A stretch of DNA of 64,000 nt from Psychroflexus sp. MES1-P1E. Lineage in GTDB: Bacteria > Bacteroidota > Bacteroidia > Flavobacteriales > Flavobacteriaceae. Shown one piece after another: positions 27,801 through 35,457 of the stretch. The notes beneath the pieces were generated by a model, which was given only the letters and a program-made list of their open reading frames with translations, was not told the DNA's origin and did no database searches. Positions within the stretch are counted from its first letter, which is position 1. Each line of letters opens with the position of its first letter. The position numbers and the translations under genes were made by a program. The DNA is taken from positions 1 to 64,000 of the forward strand of contig NZ_PJBS01000351.1 in NCBI RefSeq assembly GCF_002836055.1. Direction: 5' to 3'.

Positions 27801-27919
27801 AAAAAAACATGTATCAACGCATCATACGTGGTTTCTAAAGTCAAAAACATAGAAGTACCATGAAAAGCTAATCCTAAAAGGATCGCTACAATTAAATATT
27901 TATTTGATGCTTCTTTCAT
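24830..27919 (-). CDS. GT-C-like polytopic membrane protein
   Basis: A 1029-residue inner-membrane protein with about 11-13 helices in the first 650 residues, then a periplasmic tail with an NTF2-like region (about 650-750) and beta-rich domains. The first exported loop carries TYDALIHVFFADHY, acidic residues where GT-C glycosyltransferases keep their catalytic DxD-type motif. It resembles the group annotated as 6-pyruvoyl-tetrahydropterin synthase-related membrane proteins, which I take to be GT-C-like. Such enzymes use polyprenyl-phosphate sugars as donors. The receiver-GT2 protein divergent from it has the look of a polyprenyl-phosphate sugar synthase, so the pair may form a donor-making and donor-using step. 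It heads the three-gene operon ending with the GH5-like hydrolase. Confidence 0.65.
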   Translation of the reverse strand: MKEASNKYLIVAILLGLAFHGTSMFLTLETTYDALIHVFFADHYVNSWFEPWNYKWYTGFTVMSYPPLVHQSIGLLSLIGGLKFGLFTVALLSILLFITGIYRFSLLITANRMVAGYASILAVFSSSFVETLHIFGQLPSIIGISLLLHALPEIYLWLKTGKLWYLATSLSLVAVTVTSHHVTPIFGMVFFIFPLIGMVIIDVSREEVKSMKEVTFKVFLNNFFKLFKRIITLGIASLVIIIGCILPYWINSKNNPITQVPIPHGSRDNFLEITSSGLVFFLIPWGILLILLPYIFYRFYSKRYLFFGLSIAILTILGTGGTTPIPRLILGETAFNILTLDRFTFWASIMSLPLLGEFAYRFIEGDLKVLIQSKFGAIYHRIIGGILAGLFIFMTIFTMSLGYFRPLQPQKIKMLPIVNFLNQDDHNKWRFLTLGFGDQMAWLSAQTNAMTVDGNYHSARRLPELTTRPIERLENSKFKGVAGIGSLQQFLTTPEKYNLKYIFSNDKFYDPILYFSGWQRLRQLQNGIMVWERLNVAPVSSILYKEDVVKWQKIIWGILPFSVVLIAFILNIQMPLINALKTRPKKIIAFLNHSNSYSKFPNSILRITHYWSIFLAVIVFYSVYQFYLKNDSQRSPENVILAYYDALDFKEFEKAYGLIDPQSNITIAQYMLENAVNDGLLSSYAKLDAIETVITNRNDSLATARVTTDWITPLEKINRVDYKSLSKHNNKWHILPVSLDTDLPPDQFYSSNTTSFFNQGRRRVTTEQTHHEDVLKQPVLEVLSAKLVKYNDHYAIIGEIQNIDNVPADVVLKGTLYNDHDKSLAVYNAKYHVKHKLLPKESSSFRINFEGIAWSKTEDSIPDTFNPDEFTPVDLDEQPTKFNLQAAGNVSGSDLYKNIAMSEVTINGKIINGNLFNSGTQEVTVPQLLITYYDESKTMLWVDHLFIKEGIRQQRKKGFEYQILKEGSVKIINDGMANVFVNGLPNESISNKIIPNRIENHTNAELQKIEHPDFSYIKIETNSYIGNPN

Positions 27920-27979
27920 TTATTCCTTCATAATGGAAGTAACCTAAATATACATAATTTTAATAGCGATTCGATTTTA

Positions 27980-28009
27980 ACTATCTATAGAAAACTACTC
28001 TTCGTCTAT
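27980..28009 (+). promoter_or_regulatory. LytTR-type direct-repeat site, copy e
   Basis: Half-sites ACTATCTAT (27980-27988) and TTCGTCTAT (28001-28009), 21 bp apart, lie 90 bp before the receiver-GT2 gene and 61 bp from the divergent GT-C-like gene. It may control both. Confidence 0.55.
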
Positions 28010-28098
28010 ACTTCATGATAGGTTAAACTAAATAAGGATTTTAGAAGAAGCTTACAACCTACTTTTAAACTATGTGAAACAAAAAAAACAGCTTTACC

Positions 28099-29268
28099 AT
28101 GAAAGTTTTAGCAATAGATGATCAACAATTAGTTTTACTTCCTTTACAAAAAGGCTTGGAAGATTTAGGCTACGAAGTAATAATAGAAACAGATGCTTTT
28201 AAAGCAATTGGATATTATAATTCTTTCAATCCAGATTTAGTGATTGTTGACATAAATATGCCAAAAGTTTCAGGTTTAGAAGTTATAAAACACATAAGAA
28301 GGACAGAAAACTCTCAAATACCAATAATGGTTTTATCTGGTGACACACAAGATGAAACCATCACAGAAGGTTTTGAATTAGGAATTAATGACTATATGAA
28401 AAAGCCTTTAAGCTTAAATGAAATCTGTGCACGTGTAAAAAGATTAATAGGCGCTCCTGAGGTTAAAAATACAGTTTCAAAAAGTGATGTTATAATTCAG
28501 GAGCGTTGTGTAGGAGTGGTCATTCCCTGCTATAACGAAGAAGAACGTTTATTAAGTACAGAATTTACAGACTATATAAATAAAAACTCTGGATATCATT
28601 TATGTTTTGTCAATGATGGAAGCACCGACAAAACATTAGAAATTCTTACAGAATTACAAAAAGGAAGAGAAAATTTTATTACCGTTTATAACTGCAAAAA
28701 AAATGGAGGGAAAGCTGAAGCTGTACGTTTAGGAATGCTTCATATGGCTACTAAAGAAGATTTAGACTATATCGGTTTTTTAGATGCTGATTTATCTACA
28801 GATTTAGCTGATTTTGATGATTTGGTAAAAACAATAGAGCATTCAAAATTTAAAATAGTAAGTGGTTCTAGAATTGCAAGAATGGGCGCAAATATTACTC
28901 AAGAATCTGCAAGAAAAATAATAAGTATGACCATCAATTTTTTCATTAGAAAAATCTTATCGATGAATTTTAAGGACACACAATGTGGTGCGAAAATCTT
29001 TCATAAGGATGTCATAAAGATTGCTTTCCAGAAAAAGTTTGTGACAAAATGGATTTTTGATGTTGAAATTTATAAGAGGATGAGTCTCTATTATGGATTA
29101 AAGGAAGCAAAAACGATGCTATGTGAACAACCCTTAAAAAGATGGATCCATGCGGATGGTTCAAAATTATCTATAAAAGATTCAGTAAATATTGTTGGTA
29201 AACTAGCACAAATAGCCTGGGTATATAGATCGAAACAACCCTTAAATCAATTACAGCAAGCGAATTAA
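28099..29268 (+). CDS. Receiver domain fused to GT2 glycosyltransferase
   Basis: A 389-residue fusion. Residues 1-120 are a complete receiver: D7/D8, phosphoacceptor D51 (VIVDINMP), S80, K102 (MKKP). Residues about 137-375 are a GT2 enzyme of the dolichyl-phosphate-sugar synthase (ALG5/DPM1-like) type: VVIPCYNEEE, VNDGSTD (171-177), GGKAEAVRLG, DADLST with the metal-binding DxD at 229-231, and the DTQCGAKIF segment. No membrane helix is seen. Family knowledge says such enzymes charge polyprenyl phosphate with a sugar. The fusion implies that phosphorylation controls sugar transfer directly, without transcription. It sits in the polysaccharide locus behind a LytTR-type site, divergent from the GT-C-like protein that could use its product. 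Confidence 0.88.
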   Translation: MKVLAIDDQQLVLLPLQKGLEDLGYEVIIETDAFKAIGYYNSFNPDLVIVDINMPKVSGLEVIKHIRRTENSQIPIMVLSGDTQDETITEGFELGINDYMKKPLSLNEICARVKRLIGAPEVKNTVSKSDVIIQERCVGVVIPCYNEEERLLSTEFTDYINKNSGYHLCFVNDGSTDKTLEILTELQKGRENFITVYNCKKNGGKAEAVRLGMLHMATKEDLDYIGFLDADLSTDLADFDDLVKTIEHSKFKIVSGSRIARMGANITQESARKIISMTINFFIRKILSMNFKDTQCGAKIFHKDVIKIAFQKKFVTKWIFDVEIYKRMSLYYGLKEAKTMLCEQPLKRWIHADGSKLSIKDSVNIVGKLAQIAWVYRSKQPLNQLQQAN

Positions 29269-29429
29269 ATTTTGTACACTCATAAAATTAGGGATTGACA
29301 TTATTATCATAGTGCACAATAAAGAAAATGACATCAATAAATAGTTATTCAGTAAACAGATAAAAATTCAAACTTAATATTGGGATTGATATGATTGCAA
29401 AAATATTAATCCCGAGACTATTAACCGCA

Positions 29430-29854
29430 AAGGGTATCAAATAATTTTTGAAGATCTTTGTTGCCACTTTTTTAAGTTCTAAAATGTTCTCGCCGTCTAG
29501 TTCCGACGGCGACTTTAAAATGAGAATCGCTTACTTACTTTTTTACATCCTTCTGTTTTTACTGGCTTTTAGGGTGTCCAATCTCTTTTTGAAGGGATTT
29601 AATATGTGTTGTTTCGTCTTTGAATTCTGCCCTAACTCTTGTATTAATTAGGTCATCACCTTCGTGCTTTATAATCCACTTATCAATGGTTATTGGAGCA
29701 ATGTTATAGTATTTCCAAATTCAATTATAGCGTATTTTCCTATACTGGGTTTAGCCGAAATTTTTAATTTGAAAGATTCGCGTTAACCCCTAGTTGCTAA
29801 ATTCTTTATGTACATAATGTTTAAAATTATGAAGCCTTATTTCAGGACAGGTCA
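29430..29854 (-). mobile_element. IS3-family orfA relic with one intact end
   Basis: The minus strand encodes, with stops and frame changes, pieces of IS3 OrfA: ITIDKWIIKHEGDDL, LINTRVRAEFKDETTHIK, SLQKEIGH and VSDSHFKVAV, which match the helix-turn-helix and leucine-zipper parts. The terminal sequence TGACCTGTCCTGAAATA lies at 29854-29838, before orfA as expected. The orfB part is missing. With 29269-29429, where I see nothing, this fills the gap between receiver-GT2 and tRNA-Leu. Confidence 0.7.
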
Positions 29855-29864
29855 TTATAATCAA

Positions 29865-29891
29865 AAAAACCCTCTTAAAAAGAGGGTTTTT
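29865..29891 (-). terminator. Terminator after tRNA-Leu
   Basis: The arms 29865-29876 and 29880-29891 (AAAAACCCTCTT and its complement) form a 12-bp hairpin with a 3-base loop. On the minus strand it is followed by further T residues, so it should end tRNA transcription. Confidence 0.8.
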
Positions 29892-29895
29892 GTTG

Positions 29896-29977
29896 TACCT
29901 AGGGCGGGAATCGAACCCGCACATCGTAAAATACTGGGTTTTGAATCCAGCGCGTCTACCAATTCCGCCACCTAGGC
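29896..29977 (-). tRNA. tRNA-Leu (CAA anticodon)
   Basis: An 82-base tRNA, without encoded CCA. The 7-bp acceptor stem pairs GCCTAGG with CCTAGGT (one G-T pair), the D arm is GGCGGAATTGGTAGACGC, the anticodon loop TTCAAAA gives CAA, a long variable arm as in leucine tRNAs follows, and the T arm is GCGGGTTCGATTCCCGC. The anticodon stem has one A-C mismatch next to the loop. Confidence 0.95.
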
Positions 29978-30109
29978 ATTAGGAAATGCGAAAATATGAA
30001 ATTATTTCTTTTCTCATCGAAAATAGTGCTGTTATTTATCCCCAACTTCAATTATTTATTTAAATTTGCAATCCATAAAATCAGATATCCTCCAAAAGGT
30101 CAATTAGTT

Positions 30110-31051
30110 ATGGCAGACTTAGAAAAAGTAGCAAAAATTTTCGCTTGTTCACAAAGCAAAACTCTAGCAAAATCCATTGCAGAATCCTATGGTATTCCAT
30201 TAGGGAACATCAATACAATGCATTTTAGCGATGGAGAGTTTCAACCTTCTTTTGAAGAAAGCATAAGAGGCTCCAGAGTATTTATTATTGGCTCTACCAA
30301 TCCTAACGCGGACAACTTGATGGAGATGCTCCTGATGTTGGATGCAGCGAAGCGCTCTTCGGCAAGACACATTACGGCTGTCCTACCCTATTTTGGTTGG
30401 GCTCGACAAGACAGAAAAGATAAGCCAAGAGTTCCTATTGCTGCCAAAATGGTGGCTAAAATGCTAGAAACTGCTGGAGCAACCCGTATTATAACTATGG
30501 ATCTCCACGCAGACCAGATCCAAGGCTTTTTTGAAAGACCTGTAGATCATCTCTATGCCTCTACTGTCTTTTTACCCTATCTCAGAAGCCTCAACTTAAG
30601 TGATCTTACAATAGCTTCCCCCGATATGGGAGGATCCAAAAGAGCTTATGCCTATTCCAAGTTTTTAGAAAGTGATGTCGTTATCTGTTACAAACAGCGG
30701 GCAAAAGCCAATAAGATTTCCCATATGGAATTGATTGGTGACGTCACTGGTAAAAATGTAGTCTTAGTCGATGATATGGTGGATACTGCAGGAACTTTGA
30801 CCCATGCTGCCAATTTGATGATAGAACGAGGTGCAAAAAGTGTAAGAGCAGTATGCTCACACCCTGTATTATCTGGAAATGCTTATGAAAAACTAGAAGA
30901 ATCCAAATTAGAAGAATTGATTGTCACGGATAGTATTCCGTTAAGAAAAAACAGTCCAAAAATAAAAGTACTTAGCTGTGCAGATTTGTTTGCAGATGTG
31001 ATGAAAGCCGTCCATTATAACAAATCCATCAGCGGTAAGTTTTTAATGTAG
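30110..31051 (+). CDS. prs: Ribose-phosphate pyrophosphokinase
   Basis: A 313-residue enzyme that makes PRPP from ribose 5-phosphate and ATP, the shared precursor of nucleotides, histidine and tryptophan. Key parts: FSDGEFQPSFEESIRG, the flexible-loop region FGWARQDRKDKPR, MDLHADQIQGFF, and the PRPP-binding loop VLVDDMVDTAGT. I start it at 30110 (MADLEKVAKIF), giving the family's length; an in-frame ATG at 29996 would add 38 hydrophobic residues that do not fit and would come within 19 bases of the tRNA. It is followed after 20 bases by rplY, a pairing common in Flavobacteria. Confidence 0.96.
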   Translation: MADLEKVAKIFACSQSKTLAKSIAESYGIPLGNINTMHFSDGEFQPSFEESIRGSRVFIIGSTNPNADNLMEMLLMLDAAKRSSARHITAVLPYFGWARQDRKDKPRVPIAAKMVAKMLETAGATRIITMDLHADQIQGFFERPVDHLYASTVFLPYLRSLNLSDLTIASPDMGGSKRAYAYSKFLESDVVICYKQRAKANKISHMELIGDVTGKNVVLVDDMVDTAGTLTHAANLMIERGAKSVRAVCSHPVLSGNAYEKLEESKLEELIVTDSIPLRKNSPKIKVLSCADLFADVMKAVHYNKSISGKFLM

Positions 31052-31071
31052 TTTAATTTAATTTAATTTTT

Positions 31072-31692
31072 ATGAAATCGATTACGATCAATGGATCTAA
31101 AAGAGAAAGCGTAGGCAAAAAAGCTACGAAAGCCTTACGTAATGCTGGAGAGGTCCCTTGCGTTATTTACGGGGGGGATAATATCGTGCATTTTGCTGCG
31201 TCAGAAGTGTCGTTCAATAAGTTGATTTACACACCCGATGTGCACACAGTAATTGTAGATATAGATGGTAACAAGACTACCGCTGTACTTCAAGATATTC
31301 AATTCCACCCTGTGACAGATGATATTCTGCACATTGATTTCTACGAGTTCAGTGAAGGACAGGAAATCACTATGGAAATTCCAGTTCATTCTGAAGGAAG
31401 TCCTAAGGGAGTGAAAAATGGTGGTGTTTTAAGATTTAACTTAAGACGTATGATGGTAAGAGGTCTTGCAAAAAACCTCCCAGATTTTATCTTAGCAGAT
31501 GTAACTCCGCTTAAAATCGGACAAAAAATGTATGTCACAGCGGTAGCAAAAGAAGATTACAAAATCATGCACCCAGACAATACAGTAATTTGTCAAGTGA
31601 GAACATCTAGAAATGTTTCGCTTATCGACGTTGATGAAGACGAAGAAAGCGAAGAAGGAGAAGGAAATGCTGCTGAAGCTAGCAAAGAATAA
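31072..31692 (+). CDS. rplY: Ribosomal protein bL25 (CTC form)
   Basis: A 206-residue bL25 of the long CTC type. The N-terminal domain (1-95; [28 protein letters not shown]) binds 5S rRNA, and the second domain (about 96-185) is the TL5/CTC extension. The tail is very acidic ([11 protein letters not shown]). It sits between prs and pth, a conserved order, and ends at a strong terminator. Confidence 0.95.
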   Translation: MKSITINGSKRESVGKKATKALRNAGEVPCVIYGGDNIVHFAASEVSFNKLIYTPDVHTVIVDIDGNKTTAVLQDIQFHPVTDDILHIDFYEFSEGQEITMEIPVHSEGSPKGVKNGGVLRFNLRRMMVRGLAKNLPDFILADVTPLKIGQKMYVTAVAKEDYKIMHPDNTVICQVRTSRNVSLIDVDEDEESEEGEGNAAEASKE

Positions 31693-31712
31693 ATCTTAAG
31701 CTTATATTTTAT

Positions 31713-31744
31713 AAAAAGCATCCTGTTTTTTCAGGATGCTTTTT
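31713..31744 (+). terminator. Rho-independent terminator after rplY
   Basis: The arms 31713-31725 and 31732-31744 (AAAAAGCATCCTG and its complement) give a 13-bp hairpin with a T-only loop, followed by a T run. It closes the prs-rplY unit. Confidence 0.88.
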
Positions 31745-31763
31745 TATTTTTACCATAAATCGA

Positions 31764-32387
31764 ATGAGAGCTTTTTTTGCCAGACTTTTAACCAAGGATA
31801 AAAAAGAAGAGGAAAACCCTATGAAGAAATTTTTGATTGTTGGTCTGGGTAATCCCGGTCCAAAATATGAAAATACCCGACATAACATCGGATTTAAAAT
31901 TCTGGATACCTTGGCAGAAAAAAAAGAAGTGAGTTTTGAACCAGATAGGTATGGAGATAAAGCTGAAGTCTCTTTTAAAGGGCGTAAGTTTATTCTCATA
32001 AAACCCAGTACATTTATGAACTTGAGTGGTAAAGCTGTAAGGTATTGGCTCGAAAAAGAAAACATCGCCATAGACAACCTTATAGTAATCACCGATGACC
32101 TTAACCTCAACTTTGGGATTTTTCGCCTCAAGGCAAAAGGAAGCGACGGTGGACATAATGGTCTTAAACATATCCAAAGCATACTCCAAACTACTCAATA
32201 CCCGCGATTCCGATTTGGAATAAGTGATGAGTTTTCCAAAGGAAAACAAATTGATTATGTACTAAGCAATTGGGATGAGGAGGAAAAAACCCAACTCAAA
32301 GGACGCTTGGATGCCTCTGCAGAGTTGATTTTATCTTTTGGAACCGCAGGAATCCATAATACTATGAACACCTTTAATGGAAAATAG
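31764..32387 (+). CDS. pth: Peptidyl-tRNA hydrolase
   Basis: A 207-residue protein that frees tRNA from stalled peptidyl-tRNA. The active-site signatures are present: GLGNPGPKYENTRHNIGF with the catalytic His, KPSTFMNLSG, DDLNLNFG with the catalytic Asp, and GGHNGLKHI. The core enzyme could start at 31821 (MKKFLIVG); the upstream ATG at 31764 adds 19 basic residues, an extension also seen in relatives, so I keep it with some doubt. It is followed by ribF after 6 bases. Confidence 0.95.
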   Translation: MRAFFARLLTKDKKEEENPMKKFLIVGLGNPGPKYENTRHNIGFKILDTLAEKKEVSFEPDRYGDKAEVSFKGRKFILIKPSTFMNLSGKAVRYWLEKENIAIDNLIVITDDLNLNFGIFRLKAKGSDGGHNGLKHIQSILQTTQYPRFRFGISDEFSKGKQIDYVLSNWDEEEKTQLKGRLDASAELILSFGTAGIHNTMNTFNGK

Positions 32388-32393
32388 ATACGC

Positions 32394-33332
32394 GTGAAAA
32401 TTTACAATAATGTTTCAGAATTTGATTCTAATATTCAAACGGTAGTCACCATTGGAACCTTTGATGGGGTTCATATAGGCCACAGAAAGATCATAAAACG
32501 CCTTATTGATTCTGCAGAAAACGGTCACTTACAAACTGCCCTACTTACCTTCTACCCTCATCCTAGAATGGTCTTGCAACAAAGCGAAGACCTAAAATTG
32601 ATCAATACCATTGAGGAAAGAAAATTGATCTTGGAGGAAACTGGCTTAGAACATCTCATCGTACACCCCTTTACTATAGATTTTTCAAGACTTTCTGCCA
32701 GAGAATATGTCGAAGAGATCTTAGTAAAATCCTTAAATGCTAAAAAAATAGTGATAGGCTACGATCATCACTTTGGAAGAAATAGAACCGCAAATATCGA
32801 AGATCTTAAGGAATTTGGTAAAGAGTTTGATTTTGAAGTTCTTGAAATCTCAAAACAAGATATCGAAGATGTAGCCGTGAGCTCTACCAAAATTCGCCGA
32901 TCCTTGGAAGATGGTGATCTTGAAAGTGCCAATACATATCTGTCCCTTCCCTTTTTCCTCTCTGGAGAAATCGTAAGAGGTAAAGGACTTGGAAAAAATA
33001 TGGGATATCCAACCGCTAATATGGACATAAAAGAGTCTTATAAACTCGTCCCCAAACAAGGGGTTTATGTGGCTGCATCTGTCATAAACGGCGATAAGCA
33101 ATTTGGTATGATGAATATAGGGACCAATCCCACCGTTGGTGGAAAAGACCGCAGTATAGAAACCTTTTTCTTTAACTTGGACAAGGACTTATATGGGCAA
33201 CACCTTCATATCCAATTGCTGAAACGCATACGAAGTGAGGTTAAATTCGATGGCTTAGACGCCTTGATTTCAGCTATGAAAGCCGATGAAGTCTTTGCAA
33301 AAAACTATATAAAGGTCTTCACTAATGAATAA
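32394..33332 (+). CDS. ribF: Bifunctional riboflavin kinase/FAD synthetase
   Basis: A 312-residue enzyme that converts riboflavin to FMN and FMN to FAD. The N-terminal FAD synthetase half has TIGTFDGVHIGHRKII and GYDHHFGRNR; the C-terminal kinase half has GKGLGKNMGYPTANM and GIGTNPTVGG-like MNIGTNPTVGGK. The start is GTG at 32394. The stop overlaps the start of the next gene (33325) by 8 bases, so the two are coupled. Confidence 0.95.
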   Translation: MKIYNNVSEFDSNIQTVVTIGTFDGVHIGHRKIIKRLIDSAENGHLQTALLTFYPHPRMVLQQSEDLKLINTIEERKLILEETGLEHLIVHPFTIDFSRLSAREYVEEILVKSLNAKKIVIGYDHHFGRNRTANIEDLKEFGKEFDFEVLEISKQDIEDVAVSSTKIRRSLEDGDLESANTYLSLPFFLSGEIVRGKGLGKNMGYPTANMDIKESYKLVPKQGVYVAASVINGDKQFGMMNIGTNPTVGGKDRSIETFFFNLDKDLYGQHLHIQLLKRIRSEVKFDGLDALISAMKADEVFAKNYIKVFTNE

Positions 33333-34641
33333 AATCCTGTTTAAGCAAGTTGATAATTCTCCACTCATCGTGTTTAGAATTATTTTTGGTTTGCTTATTG
33401 CCTTAGAGGCTTGGGGAGCTATTGCTACAGGTTGGGTACGCAGAACTCTAGTCGAACCTAAGTTTACCTTCAACTTTATAGGATTCGATTTTTTGCAGCC
33501 TATTCCAGAGCCTGGGATGTATATTTACTTTGGACTCATGGGGTCCTTTGGCATCTTAATCATGCTTGGAGTCAAATATAGATTGAGCATAATTGCCTAT
33601 ACCGTAATGTGGACAGGCGTATACTTAATGCAAAAAACCTCATACAATAATCACTATTACCTTCTTATCCTCCTCCTTATTTTTATGTGTATTGTACCTG
33701 CACATACTTACTTTTCTTATGACGCTAAAAAAAATCCGACTCTAAGATCTATAAAAATGCCCAATTGGGTCGTCCTATTTATAATAGCTCAAATCTGGAT
33801 TGTGTATACCTATGCAAGTTTGGCAAAATTTTATCCAGATTGGATGGATGGAACCTTTCCAGAACTATTAATGAAAGGTAGAGCACATTATTGGCTTATT
33901 GGAGACCTCCTCCAACACCAATGGGTTCATGTGGGCATCACTTATTTTGGCGTTTTATTCGATTTACTCGTCGTTCCTCTACTCTTATGGAAGAGAACTC
34001 GGGTAACTGTCTTCTGGATCAGTGTATTCTTTCATCTCTTCAACAGCATCGTGTTTCAGATTGGAATTTTTCCCTACATGTCGCTGGCATTTACAGTATT
34101 CTTTTTCCCAAAGCAATATATCCAACAGACGTTTTTAAAATCCAAGCCGTTTTATAGTGACGAAGCCTACACCCCCCCTAAATCAGCTCCATTAATCAAA
34201 ACTTTTTTTGCAGTGTGGTTTATACTCCAGCTGATCTTGCCACTACGACATCATTTTATAAAAGGAGAGGTTCTTTGGACCGAAGAAGGCCATAGAGTGA
34301 GCTGGAGAATGATGTTAAGGTCAAAAACAGGTTATGCCAGCTTTAGAGTAAAAAACCTCACTACAGGCGAAACCAATTACGTCAAGCTTGAGAAGTATTT
34401 AACTCAAAAGCAAAGACGACAACTTATTAAACCTGATGGGATTTGGCAATTTACCCAACACCTCAAAGAAGATTATGCGGCAAAAGAAATTCCTATCGAA
34501 ATATACGCTCGTATAAAAGTAGGTGTTAATGGTAGACCACCTGAATTTCTTATAGATCCAAAACTTGATTTAACCAAAATCACTTGGAATTATTTTTATC
34601 ATAACGATTGGATTTTACCTCATCCTGAATCGATGCCTTAG
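33325..34641 (+). CDS. Vitamin K-dependent gamma-carboxylase-like (HTTM) membrane protein
   Basis: A 438-residue polytopic protein with about eight membrane segments in the first 320 residues and a soluble C-terminal part. The opening LIVFRIIFGLLIALEAWGAI and the stretches KTSYNNHYYL and IVYTYASLAKFYPDWMDG match the HTTM/VKG_carbox family, related to the animal enzyme that gamma-carboxylates glutamate using vitamin K. Bacterial members are known in a few groups, but their substrates are mostly unknown and some may not be carboxylases. It is translationally coupled to ribF (8-base overlap) and converges with the SDR gene 6 bases later. Function in this organism is unproven. Confidence 0.78.
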   Translation: MNKILFKQVDNSPLIVFRIIFGLLIALEAWGAIATGWVRRTLVEPKFTFNFIGFDFLQPIPEPGMYIYFGLMGSFGILIMLGVKYRLSIIAYTVMWTGVYLMQKTSYNNHYYLLILLLIFMCIVPAHTYFSYDAKKNPTLRSIKMPNWVVLFIIAQIWIVYTYASLAKFYPDWMDGTFPELLMKGRAHYWLIGDLLQHQWVHVGITYFGVLFDLLVVPLLLWKRTRVTVFWISVFFHLFNSIVFQIGIFPYMSLAFTVFFFPKQYIQQTFLKSKPFYSDEAYTPPKSAPLIKTFFAVWFILQLILPLRHHFIKGEVLWTEEGHRVSWRMMLRSKTGYASFRVKNLTTGETNYVKLEKYLTQKQRRQLIKPDGIWQFTQHLKEDYAAKEIPIEIYARIKVGVNGRPPEFLIDPKLDLTKITWNYFYHNDWILPHPESMP

Positions 34642-34647
34642 ACCAAT

Positions 34648-35457
34648 TTAAGCCTTATTCTCTAATTTGATGCCTAGGGCTTTTGACGTCAAATCCATAC
34701 GTATTGTTTTGCCCTTAGTGGTTTGTGAATGATCAAATTCTGGAGGAACGAGATTATAGTCTTTAGCTTTTTTAATATAATAAGCTTGCTTAGAAAATTG
34801 ATTGGTTTCTACACCATGATAAATATGCCCAAATTCATCTTGACTTATCACTTCTAAAATCAATCGAATACAGTTGGATAAATGAATCAAATTCACGGGA
34901 GCCTCTGGATTTTGTAGGCCTTTTCTTCCTGCAAGAAATTGAATAGGATGCCTGCCTTCTCCTACTAAACCTCCAAATCTTAACACACTAGCTTTGGCCG
35001 TGCTTAAATTCAGGACAAGCTGTTCCGCCTCTATAAGTGAATTTGCCTTAATTTCTGTAGTGCTAAATAGATAGTACTCAGTATAGCCAGGAATGGATTC
35101 ATGATCTTCAAAAACACCAGTAGAGCTGATGTATAAAACTTTTGAAAGTGGTGAAACTGAAATAGCCTGTAACAAAGGCTTGACCTTAGCAATATAATCG
35201 GAAGTGGGATATCGTCTTAAGCCTGGTGGGATATCGATGATCAAAATTTCAGAACCTTCAAGAAAGCTAGCGATATCACCGATGACTTCCCTCTCCTTCA
35301 ATTCAATTTTAAAAGGCTGGATGCCTTCTGACTTAAGGACTTCTAGTTTCTCGCTAGAAGTCGTAGACCCTTTGATTTTATAGCCTTTTTGGAGCAAGGC
35401 CTTAGCTAAAGGAATTCCTAACCAACCACATCCTAAAATAGAAATCTGAGTGGACAT
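34648..35457 (-). CDS. SDR-type NAD(P)-binding protein, YeeZ-like
   Basis: A 269-residue protein of the extended SDR/epimerase family. The N-terminal Rossmann motif GCGWLGIPLA binds the dinucleotide, and YISSTGVFEDHE resembles the catalytic strand; the YxxxK motif expected nearby is not clear, so catalysis may differ. It resembles the YeeZ group, whose reactions are mostly unknown. It begins exactly at the end of the M28 peptidase gene (one-base overlap) and is the last gene of a three-gene operon from 38131. Confidence 0.75.
   Translation of the reverse strand: MSTQISILGCGWLGIPLAKALLQKGYKIKGSTTSSEKLEVLKSEGIQPFKIELKEREVIGDIASFLEGSEILIIDIPPGLRRYPTSDYIAKVKPLLQAISVSPLSKVLYISSTGVFEDHESIPGYTEYYLFSTTEIKANSLIEAEQLVLNLSTAKASVLRFGGLVGEGRHPIQFLAGRKGLQNPEAPVNLIHLSNCIRLILEVISQDEFGHIYHGVETNQFSKQAYYIKKAKDYNLVPPEFDHSQTTKGKTIRMDLTSKALGIKLENKA

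Noticed and set aside
29448-29651. Open frame of 67 codons on the plus strand
   Set aside because: It is antisense to the IS3 orfA relic and has no protein-like features of its own.
31709-32249. Two long antisense frames over pth
   Set aside because: Pth is unmistakable on the plus strand, and the antisense frames overlap each other and show no family features.
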